Below are positions 1 to 14,000 of a stretch of DNA of 64,000 bases, in pieces. The stretch is from Tetracladium setigerum. Taxonomy: Eukaryota; Ascomycota; Leotiomycetes; Helotiales. Both the position numbers and the translations under genes were made by a program. The DNA lies in NCBI GenBank assembly GCA_031472005.1, contig PZJY01000010.1, positions 1,364,001 to 1,428,000 on the forward strand. The letters are read 5' to 3'. Every line of letters begins with the position of its first letter. Position 1 is the first letter of the stretch. The notes beneath the pieces were generated by a model. It did no database searches and was not told where the DNA came from. It saw only the letters and a list, made by a program, of their open reading frames with translations.

Positions 1-826
1 GTCTGTAGTGGTGGTTTGGGGCAGATCTTGATTTATGAAGAATGCCCCACGGTTGTATTACTCCTTTTGTATGCGTCTGGACCCATGGTCTAGCAATTGA
101 CTTCATGGCTCCCGGTCTTTAGAGGTCAAGAATAGAGTTCTCTGCTTTTTGAGCATTTTAAAATGCAAAAAGGGAATGTGGTGCAGCGAAGTTGACAAAG
201 GCCGTCGCTTCAAGAATTTCGCGAGAGCGCGAGACCGAGGATGGCGAGGAGCGTGAAGTCGATGGTTATTTGACGCGCTTGGCGATTTGAAGTCGAGAGA
301 ACTCGTAAGAAGAAATCATTCCTTGGGAAACAGAGTTCTGTCTCCCTGTTGACAGAAAATGATGTTGCTCTTTCCTTTTTGCCTCTTTACACAATACTGT
401 ATGTTTACAGTACAGCATGGAAATGATTGATGTCATTTTGAATTAGCTGATGGGGCGTCGAGAGCTGGACAAACACCTATTAACAGCCTTGAAGTTTACC
501 TACTTCTTGAAGCTTCGTTTAGTTCACTGAGTTTAAATAAATATTCTGCTAATTCATTGTTCAGATTAAACGGAATCAAGCCACATCGCCATCAGTTTCC
601 AACACCATTGAATCTATCGCTGTTGAATTCCGTTGTTCCCGTCTTGGTTGTTGTATTAATAAATTGTGGTTGCCCCGCAGCAACAATCGCACAAACGATC
701 GTCAACAAACCCATGCCCATTCAACCAAATACTGGACCCAGAGGAGGACTCTGCATTCTTCGAGCCTTCGAGTCCACCATTTTGAACTTCTCTAGATTCC
801 AATCTTCCATCCCTAGAAACGCAGCT
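1..826. other. Upstream non-coding stretch
   Basis: No convincing coding region is seen before the first gene. It would contain the promoter and 5' leader of the MARVEL-like gene starting at 827. An open frame does run from 557, but its early part lacks any recognisable domain, and the ATG at 827 gives a protein that starts cleanly. I see no repeat or RNA gene here. Confidence 0.5.
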
Positions 827-2669
827 ATGGGAGTCCAGCCACCTTTTATCTACGATGAGATCACATCTTCACGAATTTATGATCCAAAAGCCGTGACGAG
901 GGCAAGCTACCAGCCAAAACCCCAACGACCAAAGCAGGAGGGGCCACTGGTGTCTTTCAATCAGCATCCTGAGTAAGACTATACCTTTGCCTTTGGTGAG
1001 GATTCATTTATCTAATCAATTGATAGTTCATATATGGTACTTCCATTCGGACACACCAATGCGAATCCTATGAAAGCGTCGACGAAGAAATGGATAAAAT
1101 GGCTGCGCATCTTGCAAATGGTTTTGCGCGCATTCGCATTGCTATGCGCTCTGGGACTGCTGGCTCTGATGATCTTGCTTAGAGGCATGGAGACGTCTGT
1201 TTGCTGGCTTCTGAGAATCGCTGTATGTCTTTCATACATCTCCCCGGACAGGGCTATGCTGACTATTCCCAGGCCGGTGTTGCTGTCCTACACTCTGTTT
1301 ATGGCGTATACCACCTTGCACGTCCCGCATCAGGTCGAACTCCTGCATCTTCGGCATCTTACATGCTCTTTGCTTCTTTCTTCGACTTTAGTCTTCTTCC
1401 TTGCTATGCGTTTGGCGCAGTGGTCGCGAACACAAGATCAGCAGGATGGTGGACAATTCTCGCGGATCAATCCCCCACTCATACCTTGACCCAGGTATCA
1501 TTCTACCTCTTTGCAGCAAGTGGTGGGCTTCATCTTCTGACTCTAGCCCTCGCTATTAACCTGGCTATCACATTCCGTCGCATCACACAGCTCCCGCCAG
1601 ACATGAATCCTCTCGAAGATAATCTCACCTCCCGTCATGCTCACAAGCGCAACAAGTCATCCGTTTCCACTTTCTCAACCGCGACGACCAAACGAGACTC
1701 TACGTTGGATAACAAGCGAGCTTCTGGAAGTGCATATGAGGATTTATCTCGACCACCTACGATCCCCTTCTTCCACACCCGTCACCAGTCCACCGATTCC
1801 GTCAACACCTACCAATCCACACCACCACAATCCCGCGACTCTCTCCCAAGTCGACAATACGGAGTTCAGCCATCCAATTCCTCCCCCGAAACTCGGTCGT
1901 AGATCTCAAGCGGAATTCCTATTCACCACAGAAGCAACGAGGTTCCTACGCTGAACTTGCCCACTCGGAACCAGCCAATTACGAGATCCACAATCCAGAC
2001 GAGCCAGAATCTACCTCTTCCTTCCGCACCATCCCTCGTAAACAAGAATCAGACATGTGGTACGCGAACGATAGTCTCACATCCCGCACCAGCCCCAAGA
2101 AACCGAAGAGCACCCGCTCTACCGGAGGCCAAGGACAAGCACAAGGATACCAACCCCTCTCTCAACCCTACGATCTATCTTCCTCTGACCTCTCTACCAC
2201 CTTCACCAACAACAAACGTGAATCTCACCCGAACCCCGTAGGCGCCAACCCCCCTACCCCAAACAAACGCACACACTTCCCCCGCGGCTCAACAGTCTCT
2301 TCTCACTCGCCGCTGTCTGAGATCACCAACCAACGCCAGTCCAGCAGTATCTACTCCGATGACATCTCTGACCATCGTCTCACTAACTCACATTCCAAGT
2401 TCCACGAAGAAGAAGAGCCCGTGGTTCGCGAGAATCAAATCGCTTTCAAAGCGAAGTTGTATGGTGAATTGAAGCCAGGGAAGGCGCCTGTCATGGTGGG
2501 TGCGGGTGGTGATTTGGGGAAGAGTAGGCAAGTCTCCTCGGGCGTGGATTACAGTGGCAGAGGTGGTGGAAAGAGAGAAGTTAGTGGCAAGATTGCTGAG
2601 GAGGGCAGAGGCGCGGGCGCAAGTGCTTGGGGGACAAGGCTGAGGAAGGTGAGCGGAGTCTTGTATTGA
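827..2669 (+). CDS. Four-TM MARVEL-like membrane protein, Ser/Pro-rich tail (one frameshift)
   Basis: Three exons: 827-972, 1027-1222 and 1273-2669, about 579 aa once one base is restored. Both introns have GT-AG ends and good branch sites (CTAATC, CTGAC). A short cytosolic N-terminus is followed by four hydrophobic segments: one around LRILQMVLRAFALLCALG, one over the AVLHSVYGVYHL region, one over YMLFASFFDFSLLPCYAFGA and one over FYLFAASGGLHLLTLAL. About 380 residues of low-complexity Ser/Pro/Thr sequence follow. This layout fits fungal MARVEL-like plasma-membrane proteins, though I recognise no named orthologue. The frame breaks in the C5 run at 1883-1887: one more C turns the early stop after SSPETRS into SSPRNSVVDLKRNSYS, which continues in the downstream open frame to the stop at 2669. 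The tail may be regulatory and cytosolic; that is inference. Confidence 0.75.
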
Positions 2670-3043
2670 TGTGATTTCTTCTCTTTTTTATAGCTATTTT
2701 GCTGGGCTTGGGTTATGTTTGCTCTATGTACGGTTGGGAAGGGGGGAGTTTTGGGAATTTCGATTGGGGTATATGCTGCTTGATTGGCAATATGTATGGT
2801 TTGACGAGGAAGAAACCATTGCAAAGTTATGAGGTTTTTTGATTTGTGGATATTGTAGCTACAGTACCTAGTTTTGTATCGATGCCCAGTTTAGGTAGTG
2901 GCACAGAATGAAAAAAGCTCTGTTATTCCTTCACAAACTCCTTGAAACTCCGTACCCTATTTTCCCCATTTAAACCGTGCCTACCTACCCATATACAAAG
3001 CCTGTTGAAGTAAAACAATAAGAATAATAAGTTTCCTTGCCTT

Positions 3044-6000
3044 TCATTCTTCTTCCTCACTCCCATCATCCAGAGCTTCCTCATCCCCATCCCCATCCTC
3101 CTGACTCCCCTCTTCACTCCCATCACTCTCCCTCTCCCTCATCTTCCCCTTAACCCAACCAGCCCAGTCAGTCCTCTCCACATCCTCCCGCCTATCACCA
3201 TCCCCATCCAACTCACCTCCCTCCTCTCTCCAACCTAACTCATCCCAAACCCCCAAACCACAAAGATGCCTCATAGTCGGTCTCCCATGCGGACAATTCC
3301 ACGGCTTATCCAACTCACCCAAATGTCTCACCACCCTCCCCATCTGCTTCTGATTCAACGTCTTCCCGATCATAATACTACTCCTACAAGCTCTCATCGC
3401 AAACATCTTACGTACTTTACTCGGTCTCGGTATCGGTATCACGTTACTGCCACCGTGAGTAGATGATCCCGTGCCGTCGGCGAGGAGCGAGATTAATTCT
3501 TCGAGATCAGAGAGATTGAATGTCGTTTCGCGCGACAAGGGAAGTGCGAGGAGTTGACAGCGTGATCCGATGGGTGACTCGCCGGATTCGTCAACGGAGA
3601 TGAGGAAGCCGTTGCTCTCGAGCGCCTTTTGGTTTTCGAGCACGATTTCTTCTTCCATGGCAGTGAGGTCGAGGGTTTTGGGGTGGACGAGACGTTGGCT
3701 TTGGACGATGGTGGTGGATTGGAGACGTTCGAAGTTGTATTTTTCGTCCGAGGCGTGTTGGTCGATTATGAAGAGGTCGTCGGCGGACATGGGATTGTCT
3801 GTGCTTGTGGGTGTGAAGGATGAAGAAGATCGGGTTGCGAGGATGAATCCGAGGTTGAACTGGCCCACTATTCTCATTTTGACGAAATCGGATTTGCTGA
3901 TTGTAAGGGATAGCTTTTCTTCGGCTTTTTCAGAGTCCATACCGCCGCTGTCTTCTTCGTCTGGAGTTGGCGATGCTTCGAATCTGGATAGCGAGTCTCG
4001 TAGTGCCTGCATTTGCTCTTGGATTTCTGTAGGACTTGTTTTCATAACTCTCACCAGATCTAGTGTAGAGTCCTTCCGTTTGCCTCCTTTCAATAAAAGT
4101 TTTGCTCGCTGCTCATTCTCTTGCGATTGAGATTGGGCACTTTCCTCCGCATTTTTGATCGCATCCTCAACTCGTGCCGCCTCCAGAAATCTTTCCTCAT
4201 CTTCGTCAATATACTGGTCATCATCTAAGGCATTTGAGTTCGGCATTGAAGAGTCAGCTTGTTCTTTCTCCGTTGGGTTGTCAACCACATCATCATCAAT
4301 ACGCTCCTCTCCAGGCTGGTCATCTTCATGTTGCTCATCTACAAACAAGCCGGGCATGTCGTCTTCCGGATGAGCCTCCAACATCTCCTCGACGCCATCA
4401 TCTTCCACCTCTTCTACATCATCTGAGCTTGGCTGTGGTGTCACACCAGGCGCCGCAAACCTTTGACTCAATCTGCTCCCAAACGAGGGCAAAGGGGCCG
4501 TATCTTCTCCTGTAATTACTCCTGAACGAGATCTACTTGGAGGCTCCATAGTTCGTTGTCGCTTAGCATTCGATATGCCAATAGAACTCGTCACTGTTTG
4601 ATCGCCAATGGTAATAGTAGCAATTTCGGCAGGAGCTCGTGGCATTCGAGCATTGATAGAAAATCTATCTGCAATAGATGGCGTTGGTTTTGAGGGGGAG
4701 GGCAAACTGGGGATTGGCTCTTCCTCTTCCTTGTCCTCCCCATCCTCTTTTTCGGTGGGATCGGCTACTTCTTTTACGGGCTTTTTTGCTTGTTGGAGCT
4801 CGGCCATACGTTGATTAAAATCAGCAACTGGGCGGGAGATTTGGAACGAAGGAATTTGAGAAGCTTGGGTGGTCGCTATTGAACTGTCTGGCAGGTCGGA
4901 AACCTCCTCAACTTCCTCGCCTTTCTCTCCCTCTTTTCTGAATTTGTCAACAAGAAGGTTTTTGTCTTTTGAAAGCCCGCTAATTAGAGGTGGTGCAGCC
5001 GTCTGTGGAATATTGTTCTTAGGGTCTGCACGATCTTCTGCGTTCCTTCCCATCCAATTCGATATCAAGCTTACTGATTCTTTAGCGGTCTTTAGCGATT
5101 CACGAGACACTGCCCGACCTCCACTCTTCTCAGGCCCCCGTGAAGTCCCTTCATCCTCGCTCAAATCGCTTTGAACAGATCTCGAACTCTCTTCTTCATC
5201 ATCATCTCGACTAGAAGCCTGAGCTCTGGTTCGTGAAGGTCCCGGTGTTGGACTCTTCAACGCGACTGTATTCTCCCGACTAATCGTCAGCTGCTTGTAG
5301 GATGGTTGTCTCTGAGCCGGTAACTGCGAAATCGGAACCGTATAATCCTGCGACTCGAACAATTCCGTCAAAGCCGTCTTCAGATTCTCCAACATCCTCG
5401 TCTGATCATGCAGCAGAATGGTCCTCTTGTCTGGACTAACATTGACATCATACATATGCGTATCTAGTTCAATATTGGCGAATATGAATGGTGACTGAGA
5501 AGCATTGTACGATTTGTACACCTCATTGAAAGCTTTCGCAACCTGTGGAAGTCCGCATGGCCGGCCGTTGACGAAAAACATCTGCCTATCCGGCGTCTGT
5601 CGTCCCTCCCCCGATGCAGGCCTCGAAATATGGCCAACGATGCGAACTTCCTTCGTTTCGCCATCTTCTTGCGTACTCCAACGCTGACTCGGAGCACTGG
5701 TAGGTTCTAGTTCCAACTTCAAATCCATCGTTACCAAAGCCGTGAGTGTTTTCGCACCAAAGACATTCACTAAATTCTCTCTCGTCGTCGAATTTCCCTT
5801 TGTCGAAAATAGGGTTGTCTTATTACCCTTCCCAGCCTGTTGTGTCACAGAGAACTTAATCCCCGTTTGGATGCAAGCGTACTGTCCTAAAACACCCACC
5901 ACCCGAGTCCATTCTCTCTTGATATTCCGTTCCAGTTCCCTCCTCCTAACCGGCAGATTGTTGAAAAGATTCTCAACCGATACCATTGTCCCCTTTTGCG

Positions 6001-6533
6001 CCGCCACGACACTCTGGCTCTTCAATGCCCCAGAGACTTCAAACTCGAGTTTCGTTCCCTTCGGCGCATCCTCCGCCAGGCATGTAACAACCGAGAATTT
6101 CGAGAGCGCACATAACGAAGACAGAGCCTCCCGCGAAATCCAAATGTTTGTAAAGTCGTGAGATCGGAATAGGTTGAGAGTTTGGAGGTATGGTGCTTCA
6201 ACGCCAACGTCTCGTAATTATCTGATGAGATTCCCCCGCCGTTATCTTGCACCTCGATTGTATCCAGTCCTTGATTCTTGAATCGCACCTCTGTAAATGG
6301 GGAATTAGCATATATTGGGAATGATCAACACCGTTGCTAGGTAGACTTGCCAATGCTTGTTGCGCCCGCATCAAGACCATTCTCGACCAACTCCTTCACA
6401 ACGGAACACAGGTCGACGATGACTTGACCGGATTGGATTTGATGGACCTGAGCAGAAGTTAGATTCACATTTCGAGCAATTAGTAGAGAAGAAACAATAC
6501 CGTTCGTCCTTCGATGGCTTTTATGGTGGCCAT
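3044..6533 (-). CDS. PMS1: DNA mismatch repair protein PMS1 (MutL-alpha subunit; one frameshift)
   Basis: Exons 6533-6501, 6447-6351 and 6290-3044, about 1125 aa when one base is restored. The start MATIKAIEGR is typical of PMS1/PMS2. The N-terminal GHKL ATPase shows VVKELVENGLDAGATS, DNGGGI and the FGFRG(EAL) motif. The C-terminal endonuclease domain shows DQHASDE near residue 887, ACRSS near 1009 and CPHGRP near 1043, the metal-binding signatures of nicking MutL-alpha. The middle is a long acidic, disordered linker, and the protein ends in a Glu/Asp-rich tail. It would pair with MLH1 and act in the nucleus in post-replicative repair. The second intron (6291-6350) starts with GC (GCAAGT) instead of GT. 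The frame breaks inside FGFRGEAL: the plus-strand CCC at 6130-6132 needs a fourth C. Because that residue block is nearly invariant, I take the break as a sequence error. Confidence 0.93.
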
Positions 6534-7527
6534 GGCATGGTTGATAACTCCGAATCGTTGTAAGGGTGTGGTTGGGAGTTTGGGTTGACGCGTCTTGCTT
6601 AAAGTGGTTTTCCACGTGTGACGCGACAGTCACGAGTCACTTCTTTTTTCGACCAACACTCAAGAAAGGAAGAGCATTCACTTCATTGCAAACTTCTGTC
6701 TTCACTAGGCATATTAGGCATTGCTTTATTAGAGGAATTCTCTTTCCGGTTGGAGATTAGACGATGTTCTCACCCTTGTGATTTCCCAGCCAGAACAAAT
6801 CAACATTACCAGATCACGGAGGGAAGCCCTTTCTTTTTTGGAAAATATCAACTTTGTATGAACAGTTTCTCGACTGTATATTCAACCCCCTTCTGTGCCC
6901 TGAGCGCCCGTCTTTAGCACTCCCTAAGCGGTACCATAGGCACACCTCAACATCTGAAGTGTAGGTCGATCTCGACCCGTAAAGCCTTCTGCTCCGAGGA
7001 GTCAACCCCCTTCACTTTTACTCCACAAACACCCAGCACGAATATACAAAATCCACAATCCCTCTTTAACCCCTTTGATCTCGCTCATTTCCTCCCAAGA
7101 CATACTCATAGACTCCACCATGAGATGGGTATAAACATTAAACAGGTCCCTTGTGAGGTTATTAAAGATGAGCGACCAGCGCTCGCGTGTGAGCGCGAGT
7201 GTCTTTTTGTGCAACTGAGTGCAACAACTCATCATACAGAGAATGCGAGAAAACTCCTTCCTTTATACAGAGTATCAAAAAATAAAAATGCCATCGCCAT
7301 GTTTCACCAAACCCACAAATCTAGAGAATTCTTTCTGCGTAGCACAAAACTGCTTATGATGTATGCTGTTAGTAACGCCGACGAATGAGAATTGAAAAAT
7401 CTAGCGTAAAATTATTAAGAGCTTCACCAGAACACTCTGTGAATGGAAGGACGGAATGCAAGCATCGGTATCGTTCGGATCGTCATGTATGAATTGAGGT
7501 GGTGTCATTATCTCGTCATATGATGGC
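6534..7527. other. Intergenic between PMS1 and BST1
   Basis: About 1 kb holding the PMS1 promoter and the 3' flank of BST1. Short open frames on both strands show no domain or codon pattern that I can support. A small GC-rich hairpin-like motif, CGCTC-GCGTGT-GAGCG, occurs near 7174-7189. Nothing else stands out. Confidence 0.5.
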
Positions 7528-10500
7528 TCAGGGTGCTTTGCCTTGCTTTCGAGTTGCTTCGTTGCTTTCCGTTTCGAACATCGTCACGATCCCCGACAGG
7601 GACCAGGATGATGTTGAAGAGTGAATAGCTACAAGCCAAGCAGCGACAAAATTGACGAGATAATGTAGCATATAGGCGTAGGTGACACCGTATACTGCGG
7701 CATAGATGGCGACTCCGAAGAAGAACATGCTTGTGAAGTAACGAAGGCGGGAGGTGACTCGTGGCACCATCCTCCCGCTGGTCAGCGTCTCCACGAGGAG
7801 GATGAATGGCATGATGGAGAGAACGTTGTGATGGGACGAGAACGGCGTAAGCCAGTGAACCGCCAGGTTGTGTACCCAGACAACGAGAATAGGGAGATTG
7901 ATGGGAAGAATCCATAACATGAGGATGAGAATCGAGTGGACGTAGTTGTAGAAGTTCAGGCTGGTATTAGAACGTGCTTCTCGGGAAAAGCGAAGTGCTC
8001 GAGTGCAAGTTGATATCTGTACTAGACATGCAACGAGATATGCGAATTGATATGGGATGACTGTCGATACCAGGAATAGCAAGATACTAGTGGTCAAAAT
8101 GCGTCGCCTTGGTGTGGATGGCGCAAATGCTGGAGACAATGTCCTCTTGTCATCGTTCCGCAAGAAAGCTGGCTTGACACTCAACCAACCATACAGGATT
8201 GAAAAAACGTGTGTGAGGGCAAGAGCGGCGTAGTTAATAACAACACATACCCCAACACAAACGAGGCCGATCAATGGTACCATGAACCAAAAAAAGGGTC
8301 TTGGGATCCAACCAGCAAATCATTCTTGGTGAAGTCGATTTGTGATTCTGTTGCATTGCCAACCCATGACCACAGCCCAGTCGTTGATTCTTCTGGCAGT
8401 GAGCTTGACTGGGCAAACGAAATCGACAAACAGGTAAGAGCCATGAGTACCAGTGGTAGGGATTGACGAAGAGAGAGATCCAAACTCTCCATGAATGACA
8501 TGAAAATTCCGGTTTCGTCGTAAACGCGGAATTGTTTACGTAGTACAAGAGCTACCACCAGCAATGGGAAGGCGGCAAAAACAGTTCTATATCGCATGTA
8601 TAGTTTGCCCATACTACCAGAAATATCAACCTTCAAAGTAACCTCGAGGCTGGAATTGCATGTAGGATCTGTCCAGAACTGGAGACTCAATCCATCTTGT
8701 GAACTCTTCTTAATAAGAGCGGGCGGCATGTAGGGAGAAACTCCGTGCAAATTAATGTCTGTTTGCTTGACGTTGACGAAATATTTTGACTCGTACGGGT
8801 CCGAGATGTATTGACGAAGCAATGGTGTGAAGAGCTCTGCTTCTTCACCGCACACCTGATTTCCCATGTCCAATTTGTAGGCAAGCAAACTAGAATGCAA
8901 AGATGGAATTTTGACCTCATTCACCATGGGGCGATCGGCGGCAAGATGAATCTTCATCCCAAAAGCGAGGAGTCGTCTAAGACTCAACGTCCGAACTCGA
9001 TGGGATTGCCCATGGTCACTAAACTCTGCAACAACCCAGCCAGGGGTTGGATCTGCTGCCTTGTCTACCACTGCAACGAATTGGTGCTCTTGAATATCCT
9101 CCAAGTCGTATTGGAGGTACGAGAAAGGCTGGATCGGTTCTTCCTGGTCTCGGTAAAATGGGCGCTTCGTACTTCTGGTCGAGGCGGGGAGAGGAATGAC
9201 ATCTGCAGCCGCATTTTTGCAAGCCAGTCTTGTAGAGCCCGAACTGTCTCCAGAGAGATCCATGTTCATGGAAAAGAGTGTTGCAGATTGGCCTGGGTGT
9301 AGGGGAAACACGCTACAGAACAAAACTTCTAGATTTCCCGATTCTCCCGGGGCATCTAACTTTTGATCGGTCAAGAGTGTGAATCTCTTGCTTCCTGGCG
9401 TATCTTGTGGTGGGATTGGCAGTAGGTGTGCACGGGTTTTTCGCGATTCTCCAAACTTGCGTATTGTCAAGCGCTCGCCTTGATTGAAGAATTTCGTGTT
9501 GTCCTCTAAAGTCAACAAAGTCGTAGGTTCCTTCTGAGACAGCATCTTCTCTGCAACTTTCTCCATGCCTGTCAAATACCACTTCTTGAAAACTCGCATT
9601 CGTTCCGCTCGAGGTTTGGTTTGGGCCGCTCTGTTTACATCAATCACGTCGTAGAGTGAACGAACAACAACCTTGCGGAATTGGTCGCACCACAAAATTG
9701 CTTGATGGTCCATGCTCGTCCAAACAGTTGGCACAGAGGACGTAAAGACTGTAAACCCATGTGTATCTGGGACCAAAGATTCCAAGCTGGCATAATCAGA
9801 TGGGACCACGCTATCGAGTCCCCCTCCTGCAATGGAGATCAAGGTAACATGCCACAGTGGGTTATTGTTCGCCCACTTCTGCGAGTAGGCATCCCTCCAA
9901 TGATCGTTGATCTTCTGATATGTCCGTACAATCTCCGCATCAAATGAGACAGGCGGTCGTGCATGTGGAGCGGACATGGTAATAATTGTGTTGATCGAGT
10001 TCGATTGATAATTCGGCATCACCAACATCGTCCTGGCCACAATTCCACCCATTGAGTGTCCTAGGATTATAACAGAAGTTGGATCTGGCAGGTCTGGGTC
10101 TCTCTGGGACCTGCGAGGGTCATGGTACAACGATAGAATATATGAGATTGCCTCGTTCAGGTACTCTGCCTGGTCCAGCATCGTTTGCCCGTGGAATGCG
10201 GTGATGTCCTCATTGAAATCGACCGTGAAAAAGTCGAGGTTTCGCGTGCCAGTTTTAATTGCCTCCGTATCGTGCCGTAAAACATCATGGAAGTATGTTG
10301 CTCCCTCCGCTGCAATTGGTCTAACCTGTTTATAACTCCCGGCATTTCCTGGAATAAATAGAACTGGAACTCCTTTGACCTACTAGAATATTAGTAGGGT
10401 GAAGCCTTGCAGAGGGTCATGTGTACCTTTGTATCCTCATCTATCATTCCCTCCCTGTACAGATAAACTGAATATTTGCTGGCAAAACGTGTATGCTCTG

Positions 10501-11068
10501 TATCAAAGTCTGAAAGCTTCGCGAATGAGGGCCTCATGTATGACATGCGGCAACCCTTACAATCCAACTGCTGGCTAGTGAAGGAGTGTATTATCGAGAA
10601 GAGTAGGAGTGCAGCCAACCCGGTGGTGACAACAATAAGGAGAGAGGCCGCCCATGGACTTCGGAGCCTCGCACGGCGAGTGACTGGTCGAGGGTCTGCC
10701 ATTTTATCAGTCGCGAGAGCCTCCTTCGAAGGGACACCGATCACAGGAGGTTCCGCAGATCTCGGTTTGTCCAAGTTCGCATTTCGTGGTTCGGAGGGCT
10801 TCCAATTTGTGTTACTGGGACGTCGAATCCGCGCAGCAGACGGCCGCTTGTCAGTGCTTTTCCTGCGGTCAAGTTCGGAGGATGGGCTTTGTGTGAAAGA
10901 TTGTCGCGCTGTTGTTGGTAGATTTCTAAGCTCCTTGATGGATGGCGAGTTGAGCAATTTCGTGGATGAGCCCCCTGTTCTCTCGACCGTTGAGATTGCT
11001 ACGTCGGCATTCGTTCTCGGATCGTCACCTGCGTCCTCTTCGGCCGATCCTGCTGATCGCATCCGCAT
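7528..11068 (-). CDS. BST1: GPI inositol-deacylase BST1/PGAP1 (one frameshift)
   Basis: Exons 11068-10427 and 10379-7528, about 1164 aa with one base restored, the usual size for fungal Bst1. It removes the acyl chain from the inositol of GPI anchors in the ER and aids ER exit of GPI proteins. An N-terminal TM anchor (around residues 135-160) is followed by the PGAP1 alpha/beta-hydrolase start, VPVLFIPGNAGSYKQVRPI, and the nucleophile elbow GHSMGG (Ser near residue 323). A long lumenal region and a C-terminal set of TM segments follow. The frame breaks at the plus-strand A7 run 8289-8295: with eight bases the protein reads DPFFWFMVPLIGL into the last TM block; as written it stops just after DPFFGSWYH. 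The single 47-nt intron has normal GT-AG ends. Confidence 0.92.
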
Positions 11069-14000
11069 CTATATGACTTTGAATGCCCTCAGATGCGTTG
11101 CGACAGTACAATTGCTGGGAATTGGTGACGTGAAGTGGTGGCAGAGGGAAGTTTGAGCGTGTCCGGAAAGCTTGTGGAATGGCGATAGAGATGTCTTGGC
11201 TAATTGTTACGTACACCTTGAGCCGAGCTAAAATGGCCACCCGCAAATCGATTATCTCTCTCTCTCTCTCTGGAATGGGAATATGTATATCTGAAGAGCT
11301 TGGAATCGGAGGAGGAGGAGGAGGAGGAGGAGGAGGAGGAGGACTCTGGATCGATCAAAACATTAGGGCCGGAGCACAAGTAATTCGAAAGCGACAGTGG
11401 GCTGGACTCAGGTCCAGATTTCGAGAGGAAAATGGGCTCCGCAGGTCATAACATAGTAGCGTCAAGTCCGTACATCAATATGGGGCAACGGGAACGAAGG
11501 GGCCCTCTTTCAAGGAACGAGCAGCAGAGAGTTTACTGTAGCAGCAAAAGCTCAAACTTTTGCCGTTGCTGGGACTACTGTACTTGGAAGGATAGGGAAA
11601 ACAAAATGAGGTTTTTGGGATGGGGGATGGGATATGATGGGACGTCCACATGTTTGTTTCTCTCGCTTCTTCCGTAGCTGCTGTGTGGTTGGTTTGAAAT
11701 CGACCGATAAACACTGGTACGGTAGTAGTATGGCCAAGGGCTATGAAGAGGCTTGCAGCAGCCCGTGACAAGGATGCTTCCACTGTACAGTAGCTGGATG
11801 CACCATAAAAGCGCTCAAGCACGTTCTCACAAGAGCGCTCGATTTCTATTCGGCCATGTCAACGTCAAGTCATGGTCTGTGGTTGTTGTCGTGGGGTGAA
11901 GCAAATTAGACGATTATTGTTGACCAAAGTATGATAATCAGAGTGGCTGGGAAACGCAATTATTATGGGAAATAGATGGGCGGCTTGACTAGTGCAAACT
12001 TGTCAGAGGGGCAGCTTTGTTTGCAGCACACGGGTAAGAGGAGGGGAGATCACAGAGTTTGGCGCGGTGGGCTTGGATATAAAATTGCACCTCATCTCCA
12101 AACACTCTGAATCACTGCAGGTCGGTTGAGCTCGAGAATCCGGTTTGGGGCATTCGTACAGCCGCCCTTCTGCATGATAGGAAGAGTTGTAGAAAGATAA
12201 GAAGCCAACAGCCGGAACACGTTTCTTGACAGTGCGCCGCGAGGAAGAATTGCGTGCATGGGGTGCAATTGTGGCGGTCAGAACCGCACGTTGTAACTTC
12301 CATCATCTCTTTGCCTTCCCCAGCCGCCTCCAGGTGGTGAGGAAAATACCCATCCAACGCGCGATAAGGGCAGAGGAGAACTCTGTACATTCTGTAATTA
12401 CAATAAGGTAGATGGATCTTTGGCATGTGCTCGATAAAAATCCAAGATCAAAAAGGGCGTGAAACAGGATCTCTTTCGTTGGGCAAACTCTGTTGGATCA
12501 ATTATTGAAGCTTAGAAGAGCGTGGTTCCAAACACTGATTGATATCCTCGCCTCATCGTTGCCGTCTGGGTGGTGTGCGCTCGCTCGCTTTCGTCTGCAA
12601 TGTTCACCGAGTACCATCAGATATCAATGACGTACAGTACCAACGACGGCAATCTACTCTCCGTAAAACTTGGTATGAAACGTCCAAAGAGGAGGGAATG
12701 CAAAGCTTCTTCTCCCGAGAAGAGAAGCTGAGTCGCAGTAGTCCAAAGTTCTCTCACTAGTCGCGGTGGTACAGTACACATGCAGGACAGCCGGGACGAC
12801 CAAACAAACTTGGCGAGCTTTCCAGGCGTGCTAAAATTCAAGGAACACCAAGAAATTCAAGAATCCAGTGAGCCAAGACCGGATTCCGGCACAAAACATC
12901 GATAAGAACAGAGAGGGCAAGTCGAAGAATTCCATACTTCGTACACAGTAAGCCTCTCAGACCCCTCATTCTTGTGTTATCTTGAAGATCAGTGGAAAGG
13001 ATTTCCCCAAGTCCCAAGAAAAAAAAATATCTTGGGATCATCCACCCACCTGATCTGGTCCGAGGTCTGTCTATATTTATCGTGCTAGAGACACGCTTCT
13101 TTTGTTGGTTGCACGCTTTTGTCATTGCATCGCATACAACGTACGAATCGCCGCGTAACACTTTGCATCGTGAGACTTGACTTCGACATGAACAACGAGT
13201 ACATTGAGGCTGGAGCTCGTATGTATTATTTAGGAACACACTGCTGACGTTTGTGAACTCGAAGAAGAGGGCATCTAGTAACAAGTGCAATAGATGTTCA
13301 AACGGTATCACGGTTGATCATTCACCAACAGTCTTCCTCAACTTCAGATCACGATTTTTTCTTCTTCTCTTTAGAACGCCAAGCAAGTTGTTTGCGATGT
13401 ACAAGTTAGCAAGGTTATCTTGTGTAATTCACATACCACGTACATTCGTTCCTAGGCATTGTATTGCTTTGCGAGGGAGATCTATCGTTGTTGAAACGAT
13501 GGGCAATGCCTTGGCCCAACTGTCTTGTTAGCACGTGGTCATCCTTGCTATGGAGCGATTTTTGATCCATTCTGTTTTCTGTGCCTTTGTTGAGTTCTTA
13601 CTGTTGTTATTCATGCTACTGAATATTTGCACTGTGTAGCTTCTTTTCACATTTATTCAAATGAAATTTCGTCGCTATTCGCTCGTAGCCAAGGTAGTGC
13701 TTTCGCTTCATTCAAACAACGAGTCAAGATACCCATGGCAATGATAGCAGGAGCATTTTGGTAGTAGGATTGTAACAGCAACTGAAGGAAGCAATTTCTT
13801 AAATAAAAAATGTTTTTTTTTACACAGTAGGCGTTTAGCATATCTCAAATAGTTAGGTTATCCTATTCTCTGCCTGAACTTCGGCATATCAAGGAACTGG
13901 GAGCCTAAGCGAGCCTTTATCTACCAAGCATCAATGAAGTCGTATTATTCATTTTATGAACTTCAACGGAAACAAAACTGGACGGCCAAGTATCATCCAA

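Noticed and set aside
3570..5174. Long plus-strand frames opposite the PMS1 coding region.
   Set aside because: They mirror the codons of the acidic and Ser-rich PMS1 linker and lack any domain.
7168..7200. GC-rich hairpin as a terminator or RNA gene.
   Set aside because: Too short, no flanking signals, and such intrinsic terminators do not apply to fungal pol II genes.
12838..13311. 157-aa minus-strand frame in the gene-poor gap.
   Set aside because: No domain, no signal peptide, odd composition and no neighbouring exon in phase.
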